The notes under the pieces were generated by a model that was not told the DNA's origin, did not search any database, and was given only the letters and a program-made list of their open reading frames with translations. Source: Incurvaria masculella (lineage: Eukaryota > Arthropoda > Insecta > Lepidoptera > Incurvariidae). Taken from it: a DNA stretch of 64,000 nucleotides. The first letter of the stretch is position 1. The number at the start of each line of letters is the position of its first letter. Of the stretch, positions 1-11,835 are shown piece by piece. The stretch covers positions 6,099,001-6,163,000 of the forward strand of contig OX335652.1 of the NCBI GenBank assembly GCA_946894095.1, read 5' to 3'. Position numbers and translations under genes: made by a program.

Positions 1-939
1 AGCAGTCTTTTTATAAGTAAGTACATTTGTTCCGTAAAAATACTTCTTTTTCTTTTGAACTTTAAAAAAAATTTTTTTATGTTACAACTTCGAAGGGGGG
101 AAACTAAAATAGGTTAGCACCGCCTAAATACCTTTTCTAACAATGATATAGCGATAGTGATAAGCAGATGATTCACACATTATTTTTGAGTACACACTTT
201 TTTTTTCATTCACTTTTTGATAAACGAAGAACTGTTGTTTGTTGTGTGTGTTTGTAATTCTTATCGGAAATCTATATGTTTACAAACCATAATATAGCCT
301 ATTTAAACATTTCCAAAGTCTTTGAAAGGCCACGCTACAGAACTTTGCTCTGGAACTCTAAATGCTAAATAAGTGAAAGGTAAACGCATTAGCCGTAAAT
401 TAATCACTACTTGGCTATAACAAACGAAATAGCGAAAATAATTAGTCCTCAAAGTTAATTCACGGGAAAATTATAAAAATCATCTTTAATAAATTACACA
501 ATGGAGGTTTTTCTGAAGCAATTAAAACAAACGGCCTTGTTATTTCGTAATTTGAAGGAGAACTTTTCGTTTCACTTGAATTACCGCCCTTGTCTCCGTT
601 GTTTCTTTTCCTTCCTGATAACTTCAACGTTCCGGCCACTATCTTGGCGACTTTTCTTTGAAATGCTCCTCACTAAAAGCTTCTCCAACCCCCACCCCTG
701 CGTCTCTACCCCGCGCGCGCCCCTTCCTCACTATTTCACTTATGATTTATTGCGGAAAACATGAGTGTGTCCGCGTCCTAATGATCTCGAATTTCAGCAT
801 ATGAGTAGTGGTAAGATTATAATTTCTTCACAAAAACTTCTTAGCGTTGTGGCGTCAACACATTGTGATGGATAAATATATTTTTTTGCGGAAAAACAAA
901 ACAGACTGTAAACAATGCGTAACATTTATTTTAGTGTAA
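1..939. other. AT-rich sequence, no gene seen
   Basis: No conserved protein, RNA gene or clear repeat was recognised. An 87-codon open frame at 501-764 has low-complexity composition and no domain, so I treat it as chance. Confidence 0.5.
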
Positions 940-1095
940 GAATAAATAATCTGTCTGGACCTTAGAGAAAGACATACATTTTGTGGCGAATTAGGTACTC
1001 TCGAAGGGGGTGAAAAAGTGCATACAAGTTTGTATTGGTAATTCATATAATATCTAGAAAATATATAGGCCCGATATCAGTCCAAAACGACATTG
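940..1095 (+). repeat. Fragment of dispersed 'CCCGATATCAGTCC' repeat
   Basis: The stretch 'CTCGAAGGGGGTGAAAAAGT' followed by 'CCCGATATCAGTCCAAAACG' resembles the end of the repeat at 22652-22925 and, inverted, 44095-44215. I recall this repeat as abundant in Lepidoptera. It explains the overlapping minus-strand open frame at 855-1046. Confidence 0.5.
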
Positions 1096-1111
1096 ATATT
1101 ATTTTTTTACT

Positions 1112-1195
1112 TCTTGGTTTACTATTTACTGGTTATTGGTATTTACTGGTTTTTACTGGTATTATTGGTAGTATTTACTGGTTTATTGGATTACT
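1112..1195. repeat. Imperfect TTTACTGGT/ATTGGT short tandem repeat
   Basis: Units related to TATTTACTGGT recur with variable spacing over about 80 bp. This is simple-sequence DNA with no coding signal. Confidence 0.6.
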
Positions 1196-2650
1196 ATTTT
1201 ATTAATTGATGAATTATATATTGATATATTACATAAATTGTAAAAAATTGGTATGGGTATTGTGAGTTTTTGAGATTTCGTTTTTTTTTAATGCCTAGCT
1301 GCTTATTTTTGTCTCCAGAATAACCACTCGTAGTGGTGTGCGCATTCAAAAAGTACCCTGCATACTGCTTATTACAAACAACTAAATATTTAGTAGAAAA
1401 TAAAATGATATCCTTATATTTAACATTATTCAGAATGTAATGAAAACCGCATGAATTTGCTAGCATAATACTACAGTCTCCAGACTCACACAAGACTATC
1501 GCTCAGGCGAGGCGGCTTGTAGAATTCATAACCACTAAACCCTATTTAATTGTCAGGCAAGCACACGTAACAACATATTAATAGTCAAATTACTTCCAAA
1601 CGAACCTATGCAAATGAAGTCGGGGGTGTAGAACACGACCAACTAGCGTTGCACCGGGAACCTTTCAGTCATAGGAGCTATGTAGTTTAGACTATCGGCT
1701 CAGTTGTACTTAACGTTATTCAATATATTTCAAATATACACGAATCAACAACGTGACTGGAAACTGCAAAAAATTAACAACATATAACGGTGTTCCGACC
1801 CAACCAAAGTTTTGCAAAGCAACGGGATGTTTAGAAATGTTAAATAAAACCTTATTAGTCGCGGCGAAAATGTTTTCATTATTTTATTGTTGTTTCATTG
1901 TTTACAATTAAAAAACATATTATGATCTAATGGAGAACCTTTTTTCCATAAAATCCACTTAGTTTCAACTCGCTGCCAGAGGGTGCTGCAACATATCAAC
2001 TACTATCTGTTCATCAAATCACCATGAAAATTGGGATAACTGGATATTTGAGCCCGTGAATGTTTCTGATCACATTTAACCGGGCTCCATTCGGGTGTTT
2101 GTCCAAAATGTACCGTCTCAGCTAGTGTGAAAATATATTTTAGTTTCAATACAATGGCCTAACAAATACATGCACAAGCTAAGTATTAATGTATGTGTAA
2201 TACTTCCTACCTCGCTTTGCTGACGATAATGAAACTCATAAAGGAAGTATTAAGTGAAAGTGATCAGAGCTCATCTTTATACGATCAAGTAAACAAGCCA
2301 AATGGAGTGGAAGACGTTAACATATTCTGGTAGCATCTCGGCGGGTCAGTCGCTCAGGAAATGACGAATTCGTCCACTCCGCCCTCGCCACTGCACATAG
2401 ATAGAGCTGTGGGTTCTGATCTGATTCCCTTCAACTCGATTGAGACGCCACTTATCTTAAGTGCGTGGGACTTGATACGATTTTAGATGTTTACGGCTGA
2501 GTACTGTAGAAATTATTGCTTTATCTCAAGGGTCTTAATATCATCAATACATTTTCTGTCAGTGTTCAGAATTGTTTAACATTATTTTTCCTGTGAATGT
2601 TTTCATATTCAAGAACATAATTTCGGCAGGAAGTATCGTGCACATTTTTT
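1196..2650. other. No gene or clear repeat seen
   Basis: This is AT-rich DNA with only short open frames. The 99-codon minus-strand frame at 1194-1493 is tyrosine-, isoleucine- and asparagine-rich, as expected from AT-rich noncoding DNA. Confidence 0.45.
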
Positions 2651-2989
2651 TAAAACATATAAATAAAGCTCACTTAAGGTGGCAACGTTTCCTTATACCC
2701 ATAACCTGGGAGTCTTTAAGCGTAATTTAAAAAACTCGATAGCTAAGCGATACTCCGAAAATCTGCTGGCATGGTACCTTGCTGGGCGTGGTTTCGCGAG
2801 GCGAGGTGTATTCGACTTTACTAAGCACCTTTGGTCCTCAGCATGGCCACCCATACCGATTTTTCATAAAAAAAGTGTATGGCAAGGATGGGGTCAATCC
2901 CTGCTCCGTTCATACACTGTCATGGAGGTTATTTGCCATTTATACATATAAAAATACATAAATATCGGTTAATCAGTTCTCAAGTTACA

Positions 2990-3013
2990 AGCGGACAGAC
3001 AGACAGACAGATA
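2990..3013. repeat. (GACA)n microsatellite
   Basis: Four to five GACA units follow 'CAGTTCTCAAGTTACAAGCG'. This is the arrangement of a low-complexity tail in a dispersed insect repeat, but I cannot place the parent element. Confidence 0.6.
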
Positions 3014-3015
3014 GA

Positions 3016-4550
3016 AGCCATATTGTAAGATTTAGTAATTTAATTTCAAATGCTCGAACAAATGGATTATCTTTTTATAAGAGACACGTTCGAATGTTAT
3101 TTACGATTCATTTTTGTTTTTATTATGTTAAATATATTTTACGTCCATTTTGCCCTATGACATCAGTTCTGCTGTAATTTCTTAAGCCACAATATGGTGT
3201 CGTCGTATTTCTTCAGTAAGTGACATGATGATTTTAATGTCCTCATTTTTATAGGTGAAGCAGCGCTAAGCTCTTTTTTACGCCTCGGGGGGAAATATTT
3301 GCTTCTTTTACACTCTTCATATCAGCAAATTGTCTCTATTTCTTTGTCGCCTCGGGTTGGGCTTTCGACATTTAAGTGCAGGGATTTATTAAGTAGATTA
3401 AAGTACTTGTAAATTTAAATATTTTGTGGGCAGCATTTATATATCTTCACCCTGCATCCCCATAGCGATAGGCAGGGATGTTAGAGTACCATGCACTACA
3501 ATCATAAGAATTTTTTTTCGCTTTAACTACAGATATACATGCTCTCCAATTACGGAGCTACGTACAACATCGATTAAAGAAGTATCCGATTCGCTACCGA
3601 AAGTCATCCAACAACTGACGCTAGCACCGGCCTGTCAGCTTACGAATTCGCTCGATCTTATTGTTTGAGAGAGAACGATAAATCAGAATACGAAAGTAAC
3701 GAATATTCTATGTTGTGCATCCCGAATCCGTGAGCGAGCTGAATGGACGTAGCTACCAACAGTTTATTATCTTGGCTACGCTGCTGCTATACGGACGAAT
3801 TACGCTTCCCAGTTTTGTCCTTAAATGTTCGATAATTCGTAAATTAAAAATGCAATTAACTTCCGCTCATAAAATACGTTTCGTAATTCTTTCGTCACTC
3901 ATTCGCTTTTCATTGATTTAACGAATAAAATTAATATTTTCTAAATACATAAAAAATAAAGTTTAATGTCACAAATATAAACTCAAGTCAATAATAAATA
4001 TTAGTTTTTTATTATACCTCAATGTTACCGTTCAATTCTCAGGCCAACCCTAGATGTGAATAAGGAAGCGAGGGCGATTAGTTGTCCCTTTACTCCACTT
4101 CCGATAGTAATTAAGACCGAGTATTCTCCGATGGGAAGCGCCCCTAAGGACCCTTACACACCTGTGTAACATTTAAGTAAATTAACCAACTTGGAACTTA
4201 AATTACCTTACGCCGAGATTGAAAATTAAAGTAAGTACCCACGAGATGTTTACTGTCAAAGTCCCAGAAGTCTAAAGCGTGAGAACGTTAATAGATGTAT
4301 TTATGCTTACTTAACTTCAAATTAAGTTGAATAAATGTAGGAGTTGAATGCACTTACATAAAAAGCTACAACTGAGATTAATTGTATAACATTATACCGT
4401 TTGTCTGATTATGACAAAATAAAAGAAAACATATAATTGAATTAGAAACGATTTTATTAACTAAAATGTATTTTAATTTAAATTATATAATTTAAGAAGG
4501 CACTTCCCTAATACAGATTTTATTTACACTTGATCTGAATATCGCTACGG
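3016..4550. other. No gene or clear repeat seen
   Basis: Open frames at 3426-3668 and 3715-3921 have no recognisable domains. The rest is AT-rich. Confidence 0.45.
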
Positions 4551-4589
4551 GATATGGTGCGTAATGAGGCAATCCGCCGACGTACCCAA

Positions 4590-4853
4590 AGTAGTCGATA
4601 TTGGACACCGGGTGGCTAAGCTCAAATGGCAATGGGCTGGTCACGTCAGCCGAAGAGACGACGACCGTTGGTGTAACCGTTTCCTACACAGGCGGCCGTA
4701 GACAGGAAAATGGAGTGAGAGAAGACCACCGCCAGGTGGGACGACGACATCAAGTGCGTCGGCGGAAAGCAGTGGTTTCTTACCGCTGAGGGCCGGGAGG
4801 ACTGGAGAAAACTTGGAGAGGCGTATGTCCAGCAGTGGACGCAAATACGCTGA
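4590..4853 (+). pseudogene. RTE-type LINE, C-terminal end of ORF2, frameshifted
   Basis: Two reading frames together give the C-terminus of an RTE-clade reverse transcriptase. Around 4608-4695 one frame reads VAKLKWQWAGHVSRRDDDRW. After a frameshift another frame reads WDDDIKCVGGKQW at about 4737-4775, then EDWRKLGEAYVQQWTQIR and a stop TGA at 4851-4853. The motifs 'LKWxWAGHV' and 'GEAYVQQWT' are characteristic of RTE elements in insects. The catalytic RT core is absent, so this is a 5'-truncated dead copy, as expected from incomplete target-primed reverse transcription. The overlapping 62-codon frame at 4601-4789 is a frame shadow. Confidence 0.85.
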
Positions 4854-4876
4854 CTGACTGACTGACTGACTGACTG
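4851..4876 (+). repeat. (TGAC)n tail of the RTE-type LINE
   Basis: About six TGAC units begin at the stop codon of the RTE remnant. RTE elements typically end in short tandem repeats instead of poly(A), so this marks the 3' end of the insertion. Confidence 0.8.
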
Positions 4877-4877
4877 T

Positions 4878-5474
4878 ATATAATATAGATTTTATTTCAG
4901 GTAGTTGCCTTTACATTCTAAATCGAATACGAGGCGCTTTCATTTTCTTTAAAATATGGGACATACAGATTATATTTTACCATTCCTATTTGTATTACTC
5001 ATCCATGATCAGACAGCAAGCCAACGTTTTACAAGATATCAATTAGGTAATGGCTGTTAACGCCCGCGAGCATAGAAGGACCGGAGTAATCAAACTCACT
5101 CGCTGCCTATATAAAAGTGTTTAAACATCACAAGATTGGTATTGCCAGAGAGTCAGCCGTGCATCTGAGAGCTAACTTTGAAATGTAATGTTGTGTGCAC
5201 CGCCCCTCACATCTTACCGATAGCCCAGCAGAGTCGAATGAAAGAGTGTGGCCGATTACTCTCAGACGTTATTGGATTGCGCAGTGGATATATGTATTTG
5301 TGCATATACTCGTATGTATGTACTTATGTGACAGTCTGCTCTGCTACCTAATTAAAGACCAGTGTGAAAGTGACCATACTAGTTTGCAGTAATACCTTTA
5401 TCGTACATCGAGGCAAAATACTCCAGCTACCAGAATTTAGTTTAATTTAGACATAACGGAAGAGTACTACCACT
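4878..5474. other. No gene seen
   Basis: Unremarkable AT-rich DNA; the 65-codon frame at 5195-5392 has no recognisable domain. Confidence 0.4.
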
Positions 5475-5730
5475 AAAAACCGGCCAAGTGCGAGTCGGAC
5501 TCGCACACGAAATATTTAACACAAAAAAAAACACGTTTTTTGTATGGGAGCCCCCTTTAATTTTAATTAGCGGCAAAATAAATACACACTCTGTGAAATT
5601 TTCAGCTATCTATCTGTTACGGTTACTGAGATACAGCCCTGTGACAGACGAACAGACGGACGAGCGGACGGACAGCGGAGGCTTAGTAATAGGGTTCCGT
5701 TTTCACCCTTTGGGTACGGAACCCTAAAAA
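5475..5730 (-). repeat. GGTTCCGTACC foldback repeat, copy 1
   Basis: In minus orientation this copy runs from the CCGGCCAAGTGCGAGTC end to the CGGAACCCTA hairpin end, with an internal (GTCC)n tract. It lacks the subterminal GGTTCCGTACC motif next to the 3' palindrome through a small deletion. Both edges are A-runs on the plus strand. Confidence 0.9.
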
Positions 5731-6201
5731 ACACTTATCTAGTAATTTGAACCATTTAGCATTTGGCACTATGTACCTGATGTAGTCGAATTCGGCAGAT
5801 AATTTTAACTAGAAGGCTGTTTGTTTTTAACCCGATTTTTGGGCTGTGGTGACAACGTATTGGTTTCCTTTAACCGTACTTTTTTCTCAGTGTGACGTGA
5901 AAAGATCAAAGGAACTACTGATAGTAAAACAGGTGTAACAGTTTTGAAAAACGGTACGGAGATGAAAAATGTCCAGGGTTACCAGAAGGAATAGTGCGGG
6001 CTATGAGTCGACTACGTCATTTGTTGTTCGGATTCTATGTAAAACGTACCTATCTGAAGGACTCAATCAAATAGCGTTCGCAGCCGGAACTACGGTCTGG
6101 GTTGTTTGGACGAGGGTACTGAGGGCATTGGGGGCTATATGTTAATAATAATACAATACAATCATACAATTCTGTCGCCTGTTGCCATCTTTCTTGACGT
6201 T
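5731..6201. other. Spacer between two inverted foldback repeats
   Basis: No gene recognised. It separates copy 1 (minus) from copy 2 (plus). Confidence 0.4.
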
Positions 6202-6449
6202 TTAAGGGTTCCGTACCCAAAGGGTGAAAACGGAACCCTATTAATAAGCCTCCGCTGTCCGCCCGTCCGTCCGTCCGTCCGTCCGTCCGTCCGTCCGTCT
6301 GTCTGTCTGTCACAGGGCTGTATCTCATGAACTGTAATAGGTAGGCAGCTAAAATTTTCACAAAGTGTGTATTTATTTTGCCGCTAAAACAACAAATATG
6401 GTACGGAACCCTTCGTGTGTGAGTGCGACTCGCACTAGGCCGGTTTTTT
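6202..6449 (+). repeat. GGTTCCGTACC foldback repeat, copy 2
   Basis: This copy has the terminal nested hairpin, an expanded (GTCC)n then (GTCT)n tract at 6261-6310, and the 3' palindrome ending GGCCGGTTTTTT. It lacks about 60 bp between the ATTTTGCCGC block and the GGTACGGAACCC block. The minus-strand open frame at 6050-6361 with TDGRTDGRTDG is a translation of this microsatellite. Confidence 0.9.
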
Positions 6450-7740
6450 CATGTAATTTGTTGCACGGTTTTAATGAACAATTAGGCGCATTATCAGCCA
6501 AAGGCGACGCACACGAGCATGACGACAGCGAGTTGCTCTCTGGCGACAAAGTGATATCCCCGCGACACATAGAACACAACTTTTGGTTTGTTATGTATAG
6601 GGCCTGTTCTTACGTATATTATACAGGTGATTGGAAATTGGATACATTTCGTCTAAGGGGTCATTCTAGAGCTAATTTTCAACAAATTTGGCCCAGTAAA
6701 CTGGGGGTCTGAAATCAATAGTTTGAGACGTATCGTTAAACATGTTTGAGACGTATCGTCTGCTGCGTACGAACGTGGCGGCTGCCTCCTTGACAACGGG
6801 CTAAAGGGTCAGCTCGAAATGTCTGAGAATGTCTCCTCCCGCCGGGTGAAAAGCTGTAAATTTTCAAAGAAGTTTTTAAGTTATTTATGTTTCAAGTATT
6901 TTTTAATGATCTGTGGTAAGGAATGTGACATGTACATATGTATAATGGACCGTGAAGCAAGGACACATTAATTAAAGAAAGATCCATGTAAAAAGAACTA
7001 CTTTACGAAGTTTCCTTGGAATAAGCGACGTACATGCCTAGTACGAAAAAGTATATTTATTTAATGTTCTATATTATTATGAAAAAGTGATAATTGTAAA
7101 ATAACTACTATACTCTGGGTAATTTATTAGCGATTAATAAAAGTTGATAAATAAAAGACTATTTTAAAAAAAAGCATTCAAAATCTTCACAATCTCAGAA
7201 ATAAAGGGTCATAAATGCTATGTTATGAAAAAATAATTGAAACCTCTATTTAAATCAAAATATTTACCTTCATGGGTAACATGTCGATTAATTCAGAGAC
7301 ACCTATTATCTCAAGCTCTGCTTCAGAAACAGGATTTGATAATAAATGTCTCAGATCCCTTGTTTAAATTTTTCAGTCAAATGGCATGACATGTCATGGG
7401 AATCAATATTTGATGACTGCAGGTTGCTAACACCTTTCATTTAGTGTGTACGTGAGCATGGCGTGTTCATTAAAACTTCCCGCGAAAACCGCCAATGCGA
7501 CGGCTGTTCTGTACACAAGTCAAGTAATCGGTCGAATCTCGACCACTACCAACACCTGTGGTCTACAAACTTCGCGAAACTTTACCTTCAGACTTCTAAC
7601 GTGCAGGGAGCATGGAGGCGAAGAAACCTCAATGGCAGGGTCGCCATTTGTGGCACGCAACTGGTACCACTTGGCTTAAAATTCAAACATTTTGCTTACT
7701 TTGTTTATCTACGTAATACTCAATACTTGAAAAGAACCTT
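6450..7740. other. No confirmed gene; two uncharacterised open frames
   Basis: After the foldback copy, a plus-strand frame at about 6450-6712 reads NEQLGALSAKGDAHEHDD and looks protein-like, but I see no acceptor or family match. Another frame at 7463-7861 runs into foldback copy 3. Bases 6916-6995 carry a dispersed repeat shared with 54155-54235. Confidence 0.35.
6916..6995. repeat. Dispersed repeat shared with 54155-54235
   Basis: The block 'GAAGCAAGGACACATTAATT' plus an AAGAAAGA...AAAGAAC continuation occurs at both sites with several mismatches. The family is unknown to me. Confidence 0.6.
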
Positions 7741-8052
7741 TTTTAGGGTTCCGTACCCAAAGGGTCCCAACGGAACCCTATTACTAAGCCTCCGCTGTCC
7801 GTCCGTACGTCCGTCAGTCCGTCCGTCCATCTGTAACAGGGCTGTATCTCATAAACCGTAATATATAGGCAGCTGATTTTTTTACAGAGTGTGTATTTAT
7901 TTTGCCGCTACAACAACAAATAGGTAACATTTAAAAATAATAAGAATTAAAAGAGGTCCCCATACAATAAACGTGATTTTTTTGTGTTAAATCTTGTTCG
8001 ATGGTACGGAACCCTTCGTGAGCGAGCCCGACTCGTACTTGGCCGGTTTTTA
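7741..8052 (+). repeat. GGTTCCGTACC foldback repeat, copy 3
   Basis: Near full length (about 310 bp): terminal hairpin, (GTCC)n, the CAGGGCTGTATCTCA block, GTGTGTATTTATTTTGCCGC, then GGTACGGAACCC and a mutated 3' palindrome, ending in a T-run. Confidence 0.92.
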
Positions 8053-8200
8053 TTAAAGGGCGTACCGCAAGTTTTTTTAGAGAAAAGTCACAATTTTTCA
8101 GCTAGATTATTGTTTCAAACAAATTTTCTTTTTATATAACTGCGTATAATCCTCACCTACTATCATAATATAGCCTAACACACCGCATTCCTGAAAAAAG

Positions 8201-8457
8201 TTGGTGCCATTTCAAGGCCTTCCCTTTATAAACAGGACTACATTTGGATGGATGGATGGAAAAGAGGCAGCATGATTAATTGGCGATTCCACCATCTTTT
8301 CATCCAATAGCCGTACCATCTAGTAGGGAAAAGCCCCCCTTCATTTTACATGGATTACGAACAAACTCAGAAATAAAGTGATGCATCAACGGGACAGGGA
8401 TCGACCACATGACTTCTAGCATGAGAATAAAGGCCCCACGTCCTCGTGTTATAGCGT
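8201..8457 (-). repeat. tRNA-derived SINE, degraded copy
   Basis: In minus orientation it carries the body (CTTTTCATCCAATxxCxxTACC, GGCCTTCCCTTTAT) and a head near 8395-8457 with CGACCACATGACTTCTAGCATG, matching the 45511-45893 copy. The box B motif is eroded. Confidence 0.7.
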
Positions 8458-8999
8458 GAATATCTGCGGAAAAAATATTACAAAGGTTAGTATTTATACG
8501 TTGGTTAGGTTAAAATACCGTAGCTGAAAAAAAATATTTTATGAGATGCGTTGCATATTTTTTTAACTACATTAAATCAAAAACTCAAATTAAGTCGACA
8601 CCTTTCACTAAATAACTACTTTATTTTCTGCTCACTGTCGATACCGATAAAAATCTAATATAGTGCCTATAGTATGTATCACAACCAAGTTCTTGCAACA
8701 AATATCAAAAATCTCCGCACAAAAATAGAGTTTAAATGAGTTTTACATATTCGCGGAAGTGACGCGAGCGTACTATTTTCGCAAAAGAAAAAAAGACAAA
8801 CCATTATGAAGCCGGAAAAGCGCCATATATCAGGCGGGTTGCGGATCGGCGATCGCGACACATTCTCCAAAGCATCACAGCCACAGGAAGAGATCACAGC
8901 CGATAATTCCATATTCAACAGATCGTTTCGACTGATACTTAGCTTTCGAGCAGGACTAGAAAATAGCCAAGTGAGATTATTCGACTGCATACTTGTTTT
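8458..8999. other. Possible unassigned exon-like segment on the minus strand
   Basis: Minus-strand bases about 8808-8962 follow a TTTTCTAG acceptor-like site and read ARKLSISRNDLLNMELSAV then IRNPPDIWRFSGFIMV before ATG|GTTTGT, a weak donor-like site. Composition is less AT-biased than the flanks. I recognise no family. It may be a real exon, an old transposon coding fragment, or chance. Confidence 0.25.
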
Positions 9000-9141
9000 A
9001 GAGTTCCGTACCCAAAGGGTGAAAATGGAACCCTATTACTAAGTCTCTGCTCTCCGTCCGTCCGTCCGTCCGTCTGTCACAGGGCTGTATCTCATGAACC
9101 GTAATAGGTAGCCAGCTGAAATTTTCACAGAGTGTGTATTT
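9000..9141 (+). repeat. GGTTCCGTACC foldback repeat, copy 4 (5' part)
   Basis: It starts with the mutated hairpin GAGTTCCGTACCCAAAGGGT and continues to GTGTGTATTTAT, where an unrelated 413-bp LINE tail interrupts it. The rest resumes at 9555. Confidence 0.9.
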
Positions 9142-9554
9142 ATGAATGAATGAATAAATTATTTATCGTGCAAAATACAATTACAGAGAAAACATACAGC
9201 AAAACAACAATACTGCACAAAGGCGCATTTATCCCTTAGAGTGATTTCTTCCAGTCAATCCTTGGGGTGATGAGGAAAGGCAATAGAAATATCTGTAGGT
9301 AGGTGACACACCAGAATTTGATAAGAAAAACAAAATTAACTCTATAAACATACATATAGCATAATATATACATATGTATACATATAATTAAATATGCTAA
9401 TATATATAATACAATACACTAATACATATTATTATATCCACAAACCAGGATAAAATAATAATAAAAACCTATAATACCTATTACCATTGATTCTAAAATC
9501 AGTACTATTAGAAGGATAATAAAATAATATATATATATATATACATATATACAC
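9142..9554 (-). mobile_element. LINE 3' end inserted into foldback copy 4
   Basis: The insert begins on the plus strand with GAATGAATGAATAAATTATT, so on the minus strand it ends in an (ATTC)n tail. It contains AAAGGCGCATTTATCCC, related to the LINE 3' regions at 59779-59895 and 63361-63727. A (TA)n run near 9527-9541 closes it. No RT coding remains. TTAT on both sides is a candidate target duplication. Confidence 0.7.
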
Positions 9555-9690
9555 TTATTTTGCCGCTATAACAACAAATAGGTAAAATAAAAAAATTAAG
9601 GGGGGCCCCACACAAAAAACTTAATTTTTTGGTGTTGATGGTACGGAACCGTTCGTGCCCGAGTCCGACTCGCACTTGGCCGGTTTTTTC
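9555..9690 (+). repeat. GGTTCCGTACC foldback repeat, copy 4 (3' part)
   Basis: It resumes at TTATTTTGCCGCTATAACAA and ends with GAGTCCGACTCGCACTTGGC and CGGTTTTTT. Joined with 9000-9141 it is a complete copy split by the LINE tail. Confidence 0.9.
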
Positions 9691-9715
9691 ATCGCAATGT
9701 TCTACCCTCAGATCG

Positions 9716-10019
9716 AAAAAAACGGCCAAGTGCGAGTCGGACTCGCACACGAAGGGTTCCGTACCATCGTAAAAAATAAACCAAAAAAATCACGTTTTTT
9801 GTATGGGAGCCCCCTTTAATTTTAATTAATTTTTAATTTTACCTATTTGTTGTTATAGCGGCAAAATAAATACACACTCTGTAAAAAAATTCAGCTGTCT
9901 ACCTGTTACGGTTACTGAGATACAGCCCTGTGACAGACGGACAGACGGACGGACGGACGGACAGCGGAGGCTTAGTAATAGGGTTCCGTTTTCACTCTTT
10001 GGGTACAGAACCCTAAAAA
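9716..10019 (-). repeat. GGTTCCGTACC foldback repeat, copy 5
   Basis: Full-length minus-oriented copy starting 25 bp after copy 4. The two palindrome ends face each other, giving a large inverted repeat. (GTCC)n is at about 9935-9962 on the opposite strand. Confidence 0.93.
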
Positions 10020-11835
10020 AGAAGGAAATGTGCCATCTAGTTTTTTAATTACTATGAGAACCCGCTGTCTCCAATTTTCTTAAACTACCATATACATAGT
10101 CGCTGACGTATTGGAGGGCTTGTTTGATGAGGAAAATGGTGCGATGACTGGTACCTGGTAGTAACCTATTTATTTTTTTCCTTTAAGTAGATTATCATTG
10201 TTAATGTTAGGAGGTGATGATTGAAACACGTTGCTAGACAATATTTTATTTCATAAGAAATGGCAGTTCATATATTTGTGACTACCCTCACCGCATTTGC
10301 ATCATTATTATATTTCTCTACAAAAAAACCGTTTAATATAAAAAAAAAATACTAATTTTTACTTTCTTCCAGCGAAATAAGAAATCTGAAAACCTAGAAT
10401 GATAAACTGTTTAGAATGTTTTGTTTTATATAAATATGTAGGCACTTTTCGAAAAAAAAAAACTTGCGTTACATTTTAAGGTTATAAAAATTATATAGAC
10501 AGTTAGGTTTGTTTTCGAGTTACCAAAACAGTCGTAAAAATAACGTTGTTTGTTTGGTTATATTCTCAACACGGCATCATTCTATTTTTCCCGTTTTACG
10601 ATTTCTTCCTACACATATAAAGGCAGATATATATTATTTTGTTGCCTAACGTTGGAGCGCTCTATACAAGGTATTTCGCGAGTATCACGTGTATACAAGT
10701 TTCGTAAAAAAAGATTTTTTGGAGTTAAAAAGTTTAAAGGCAAAATCCTAAGCTCATTCAAATATTTGATGAAGTATCTTGCCGGTGTGCTCACCGATCT
10801 GTGTCTCAAGCCTGGCAATACTAAATATACCTGCGTAAAAGCTGACGACTGGGTCTCTTTAGGGCATTGATCTGTATAGATTGAAGCAACCCATGTTTTG
10901 GGTACCCTTAGTTTTGTTCCAGCTGCGCATTAGTTTTTGGTGATTTCCGGCTAATGAAACTTGAGAAAAGTATATTAAAGTCATACAGATGACAATCTCC
11001 CAAAACCTCGAAAACCATACTGTTGTCTGAAACATAAGGACAACAATCATTCATGCCAGTACTGTGGCACGTAATGTAGTCGATCTAAATGCAAAAACCA
11101 CTGATCTTGTTATCAAAATGGTTTTGCCTGAGCCTGCAAGGCCGATCTAAGGCTTACGACGCGGTTCCTATAAAAACATAAAACATGTTTTATTTGAGAT
11201 CTGATTGGAGGACCCATCAGAGGTCGCGCAGGTCCTCATGATGTCCACAAAGTAGTGGACGAAACTTTGGAAAGAAATAAGTAAGCAGCCCCTGTGTATC
11301 CAAAAAATTTAAGTGCTAAATAATTTCAAACCACTAATTATTCATAAAATATATTGCAAACACATAAATAAATAACGTTTTGCTGCAGATTCCATTTTTT
11401 ATCTCATTTTCTATATCGCCTACAGTTTTATAAACTTTTCAATGCATGCCGAATAATCAAATACTTCTACGCCGGATTCGACACTGGCGAAGATTTGTAC
11501 TTAAATATGAATTTTAAAAGCTTGTTTCAACTGAAACTATGCTTTATAACATTTGCAGCTAAAACTAGATTTGAATGAGAGAATACACGCTCGATATTAT
11601 GATTCACGGCGAAGTTTCGTTGAATGGGCAATCGTTTAAAAGCGTTGCTTTGAATTTTTCGATGAATAGTGGGAAGCGGGTGTAACTTTCGTATAATCCG
11701 GTAAATCCGTTGGTTGGATGAGGGAAGTTTTTGCGCACTATGCGCAGGGAAGGCCTGTCGGATTTTGTTAATTCATCGTGGGAAAATAATTCATAGTCGG
11801 ATATTGGGGCTGTCTCTTCACGGAATACAGTGTAG
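10020..11835. other. No gene recognised
   Basis: Open frames at 10550-10870 and 10859-11050 show no domain. Bases 10085-10165 (CATAGTCGCTGACGTATTGG...) weakly resemble the 3' part of the tandem unit at 11836-12639. Confidence 0.4.

Noticed and set aside
2679..2961. 90-codon frame with NLGVFKRNLKN, resembling a LINE C-terminus
   Set aside because: Only one short motif matches; no flanking LINE motifs or tail could be supported.
6050..6361. 103-codon frame with TDGRTDGRTDG repeats
   Set aside because: Translation of the microsatellite in foldback copy 2, not a repeat protein.
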